Source of the DNA: Bacteroidales bacterium UBA3868
Lineage (GTDB): Bacteria > Bacteroidota > Bacteroidia > Bacteroidales > WCHB1-69
Direction: 5' to 3'
NCBI GenBank assembly: GCA_002392325.1
Contig: DGGS01000162.1
Location: forward strand, 1-8,696
DNA length: 8,696 nucleotides
How positions within the stretch are numbered: the stretch's first letter is position 1; every line of letters begins with the position of its first letter. The notes under the pieces are model-generated. The model saw only the letters and a program-made list of their open reading frames with translations, had not been told where the DNA came from and did not search any database. Both the position numbers and the translations under genes were made by a program. Shown in pieces: positions 6,693-8,696 of this stretch.

Positions 6693-7630
6693 GACTGTTT
6701 GAAATTAATGACTCTCAGTTCGTAATTCTTACGGTCTTTTTTGATGATGACATCCAGGATAAGGCCGGTGAAGAATGACATGATGCCGGTGATGGCCAGG
6801 AATCCGGCGCAGAACAGGGTGGGGAAGCGAGGCACCAGTCCGGTTTTGAAGAATTCGACCAGGATTGGGATGAAGAGGATGATGGCGATGAGCAGGAGGA
6901 CGATGGCGAGTATGCCGAAAAATAGCATCGGTCGGTATTCTTTGAAGAGTGAGAAGATGGTCTTCAGGATTTTGAAGCCGTCTTTGTAGGTGTTCAGTTT
7001 TGACTCGCCCTCTTGGCGGTCGGCATATTGGGAGGGAATGGCCTTGACGGTGAACCGTTTGTCAAGGGCATGGATGGTCATTTCGGTCTCGATTTCGAAG
7101 TTCTGGGTCATGACGGGGAAGAGTTTCACGAAGGGGCGGCTGAAGGCCCTGTAACCGGTCATGATGTCGCGGATGTCGTTGTTCCAGAAGCGGTTGATGA
7201 GGTTGCGCACCAGTTTGTTGCCCATATTGTGGAAGGGGCGTTTGTTCTCTTGGAAGTAGGTGGTGGAGAGGCGGTCGCCGATAGCCATATCGACCTGTTC
7301 TTCCAGCACGGCGCGGGCGAGGGCGGGTGCGTCGGCGGGGTTGTAGGTGCCGTCGCCGTCCACCATGATGTAGCAGTCAGCCTCTATTTCGCGGAACATG
7401 CGCCGTACCACGTTGCCCTTGCCTTGCAGGGGTTCGCGGCGCACGACGGCCCCGGCTCCGGCGGCCAGTTCCGCGGTGCGGTCGGTGGAGTTGTTGTCAT
7501 AAACAAAGACGGTGGCCTCTGGTAGCGCCTCCTTGAAGTCGCGCACCACTTGAGCGATAGCGTATTCCTCGTTGTAGCAAGGGATTAGGACGGCGATGCG
7601 CGCTTGTTTGTCGATAGTGTCTATATTCAT
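6689..7630 (-). CDS. Family 2 glycosyltransferase with C-terminal membrane helices (DPM1-like)
   Basis: A 313-residue protein with an N-terminal GT-A catalytic domain. Visible motifs are VLIPCYNEE (14-22), YDNNSTDRT (44-52), the metal-binding DGDGTYNP (91-98), DIMTGYRAFSR (155-165), NFEIETEM (177-184) and EGESKLNT (207-214). These are the marks of polyprenyl-phosphate mannosyl/glucosyltransferases of the DPM1/GtrB type, which pass a sugar from a nucleotide donor to polyprenyl phosphate on the inner face of the inner membrane. Two C-terminal helices (about 234-256 and 268-294) anchor it, as in the GtrB-like group; the enzyme ends in a basic tail. It is the first gene of the minus-strand series and is preceded by a good candidate promoter. 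Its stop overlaps the next gene by 4 nt. Family is secure; the sugar is not known. Its coding sequence is markedly GC rich compared with the peptidase and transporter genes. Confidence 0.93.
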   Translation of the reverse strand: MNIDTIDKQARIAVLIPCYNEEYAIAQVVRDFKEALPEATVFVYDNNSTDRTAELAAGAGAVVRREPLQGKGNVVRRMFREIEADCYIMVDGDGTYNPADAPALARAVLEEQVDMAIGDRLSTTYFQENKRPFHNMGNKLVRNLINRFWNNDIRDIMTGYRAFSRPFVKLFPVMTQNFEIETEMTIHALDKRFTVKAIPSQYADRQEGESKLNTYKDGFKILKTIFSLFKEYRPMLFFGILAIVLLLIAIILFIPILVEFFKTGLVPRFPTLFCAGFLAITGIMSFFTGLILDVIIKKDRKNYELRVINFKQS

Positions 7631-7653
7631 GGCGTAGATGCTTTAAAACGGCA

Positions 7654-7688
7654 CAAAAATACATATTTTTATTAGAAATAATGCGAAA
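7654..7688 (-). promoter_or_regulatory. Candidate promoter of the glycosyltransferase gene
   Basis: The minus strand reads TATTTTTG at 7661-7654, an exact match to the Bacteroidota -7 consensus TAnnTTTG. The -33 region is weaker: TTCG or TTTC at 7688-7684, with a 22-23 nt spacer rather than the usual 19-21. The start of transcription would fall near 7650, giving a leader of about 20 nt before ATG 7630. The -7 box is also the left arm of the near-palindrome AAAAATA-CA-TATTTTT at 7655-7670. Confidence 0.5.
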
Positions 7689-7700
7689 ATGCTATTTTTG
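7668..7700 (+). promoter_or_regulatory. Candidate promoter of the flavin-reductase-like gene
   Basis: TATTTTTG at 7693-7700 is an exact TAnnTTTG -7 element, and TTTA at 7668-7671 is a three-of-four match to the -33 TTTG with a 21-nt spacer. Transcription should begin near 7704, leaving a leader of only about 12 nt to ATG 7716 or 21 nt to ATG 7725. The spacer overlaps that of the divergent promoter. AATGC is repeated at 7680-7684 and 7688-7692 just upstream of the -7 box. Confidence 0.55.
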
Positions 7701-7715
7701 CAGGGTTAAAATAAA

Positions 7716-8342
7716 ATGAAGATTATGAAAAAGTTATGCATGACACTTTGGGTGTCACTGGTGGTATTTATTGCCGGAATGAATTTATATGCTCAAGATG
7801 GGAAAGGCGGTCGTCCGATTCAGGAATCTGATTTTGAGGAATTTGACTATGCCAAGACGACGAATCTCAATCCGTTTGATTGGTTCAAGGGTGCGGGTCT
7901 TTTGTTGGCCAGTGGTGATAAGGAGCATCATAATGCCATGACCATAGGATGGGGTGCGTTGGGAAATGTGTGGGGGTATAATGTGAACACCATCACCGTT
8001 TATGTGGCCCCGGCCCGATACACTTACAAGTTTATGGAGAAGTATAAGTATTTCACTGTCATGGTATTTGATGACGATCAGAAGGAAGTGCTCAATTACA
8101 TGGGCACGCACAGCGGTCGTGATGGTGACAAGGGTGAGGCCTTGGGTTTGCACATCGCCTATACGGAGAATGGCGCACCCTATTATTTGGAGGCCCGCGA
8201 GGTTTATGAGTGTGAGGTCATTTACCGTGCTCCGTTCGACCCGTCCGGTTTTGAGGAGATCCCGCGCAAGCGTTACGAGAACTTCCCCGCCGGCATCCAT
8301 CACATGTATATCGGCAAGATTTTGAGCGCGCGGAGGAGGTAA
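7716..8342 (+). CDS. Exported flavin-reductase-like (FMN-binding split barrel) protein
   Basis: A 208-residue protein whose mature part matches the flavin reductase-like domain: NPFDWFKGAGLLLASGD (52-68), NAMTIGWGALGNVWG (73-87), the ARYTYKFME segment (99-107), GTHSGRDGDKGEALGLH (130-146), EAREVYECEVIYR and a closing HHMYIGKIL. The RYT and SGRDxDK motifs are the ones that contact FMN in this fold. These proteins bind FMN and many use NAD(P)H. Unusually, residues 1-27 form a signal peptide (basic start, hydrophobic core, NLYAQ), so it should be periplasmic or secreted, where NAD(P)H is absent; flavin carriage or another electron donor is then likely. The start could be ATG 7716 or the in-frame ATG 7725, which gives a typical MKK signal start; an in-frame TAA at 7707-7709 rules out a longer form. 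The next gene begins 41 nt later on the same strand. Confidence 0.9.
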   Translation: MKIMKKLCMTLWVSLVVFIAGMNLYAQDGKGGRPIQESDFEEFDYAKTTNLNPFDWFKGAGLLLASGDKEHHNAMTIGWGALGNVWGYNVNTITVYVAPARYTYKFMEKYKYFTVMVFDDDQKEVLNYMGTHSGRDGDKGEALGLHIAYTENGAPYYLEAREVYECEVIYRAPFDPSGFEEIPRKRYENFPAGIHHMYIGKILSARRR

Positions 8343-8383
8343 TCCAACACCTTACGAACAGCTGAGATAATACCCGATAAACA

Positions 8384-8696
8384 ATGGACGACAACAGCAA
8401 AATTATGGAGCTGGCTTACGAGGCCGGGGCAATCCTGTTGGAAAACGGGGCGGAAATTTCGCGCGTGGACGAGACTATGCGGCGAATCGCCGGTCACTAT
8501 GGCGTGGACGATGAGAGTTTCTTTGTGCTCAGCAACGGCATTATGGCCACGGCGAAAGGGTTCGCCCGCAGTAGATTCATCCCCATCAAAGGTGCGAGTC
8601 TCGACAAGGTGGTGGCGGTGAACCAGCTCTCCCGAGAGGTTTCCGAGGGCAAGTGCGACCTTGAGCAGCTGGAATCGCGGCTGAAGGCCATCCGCG
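8384..8696 (+). CDS. Threonine/serine exporter family protein (ThrE N-terminal domain), partial
   Basis: The first 104 residues are present; the frame is open to the right edge. The text reads like the N-terminal soluble part of the ThrE/YjjP family (DUF1212, ThrE_1): AYEAGAILLENGAEISRVDE (11-30), TMRRIAGHYGV (31-41), and VLSNGIMATAKG (48-59). In the family this soluble region is followed by about five membrane helices, and a small partner protein with five helices often comes next. These proteins export threonine and serine, or in E. coli YjjPB succinate, across the inner membrane; substrate here is not known. An in-frame TAA at 8378-8380 lies just before ATG 8384, making it the most upstream possible ATG start. 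The 41-nt gap to the flavin-reductase-like gene suggests one transcript. No Shine-Dalgarno is visible. Confidence 0.9.
   Translation, partial: MDDNSKIMELAYEAGAILLENGAEISRVDETMRRIAGHYGVDDESFFVLSNGIMATAKGFARSRFIPIKGASLDKVVAVNQLSREVSEGKCDLEQLESRLKAIR

Noticed and set aside
7013..7525. Plus-strand open frame of 170 codons
   Set aside because: It mirrors the GC-rich glycosyltransferase gene, which carries all expected GT2 motifs on the minus strand.
7785..8303. Minus-strand open frame of 172 codons
   Set aside because: It is antisense to the flavin-reductase-like gene and shows no recognisable protein features.

Overview
The window looks like chromosomal DNA of a Bacteroidota bacterium, most likely Bacteroidales. 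The proteins best match families typical of that group, and start codons lack clear Shine-Dalgarno sequences. Two copies of the Bacteroidota -7 element TAnnTTTG sit in the only divergent intergenic region. No rRNA, tRNA, IS element, CRISPR array or phage gene was seen. Species cannot be named from sequence alone.

Layout. A long minus-strand series of eight genes runs from 7630 down to the left edge. In transcription order it holds a family 2 glycosyltransferase with two membrane helices, a 410-residue polytopic protein that may be a GT-C type transferase (ATGA overlap), a lipoprotein, a secreted M28 zinc peptidase with an extra C-terminal domain, a DMT/EamA transporter, a 165-residue membrane protein, a zinc-ribbon protein with an added C-terminal domain, and a chloramphenicol-acetyltransferase-like protein cut by the left edge. 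Gaps are 18-123 nt, so this may be several transcription units. A weak terminator-like hairpin follows the peptidase gene.

To the right of the 85-nt divergent region at 7631-7715, the plus strand carries a flavin-reductase-like split-barrel protein with a signal peptide. After it comes the start of a threonine/serine exporter (ThrE-type) protein, cut by the right edge. No gap exceeds 300 bases.

How the genes may work together. Only the glycosyltransferase pair has strong evidence of a shared job: a DPM1-like enzyme could charge a polyprenyl phosphate with sugar, and the polytopic partner could use that donor on the periplasmic side. The lipoprotein and M28 peptidase are both exported and adjacent, so they may act together in the envelope, but this is inference. 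The rest reads as a mixed housekeeping/accessory region. I did not find a clear defence system, biosynthetic cluster or mobile element. The best leads are the glycosyltransferase pair, the exported flavin-reductase-like protein, the interlocked divergent promoters and the two-domain zinc-ribbon protein.
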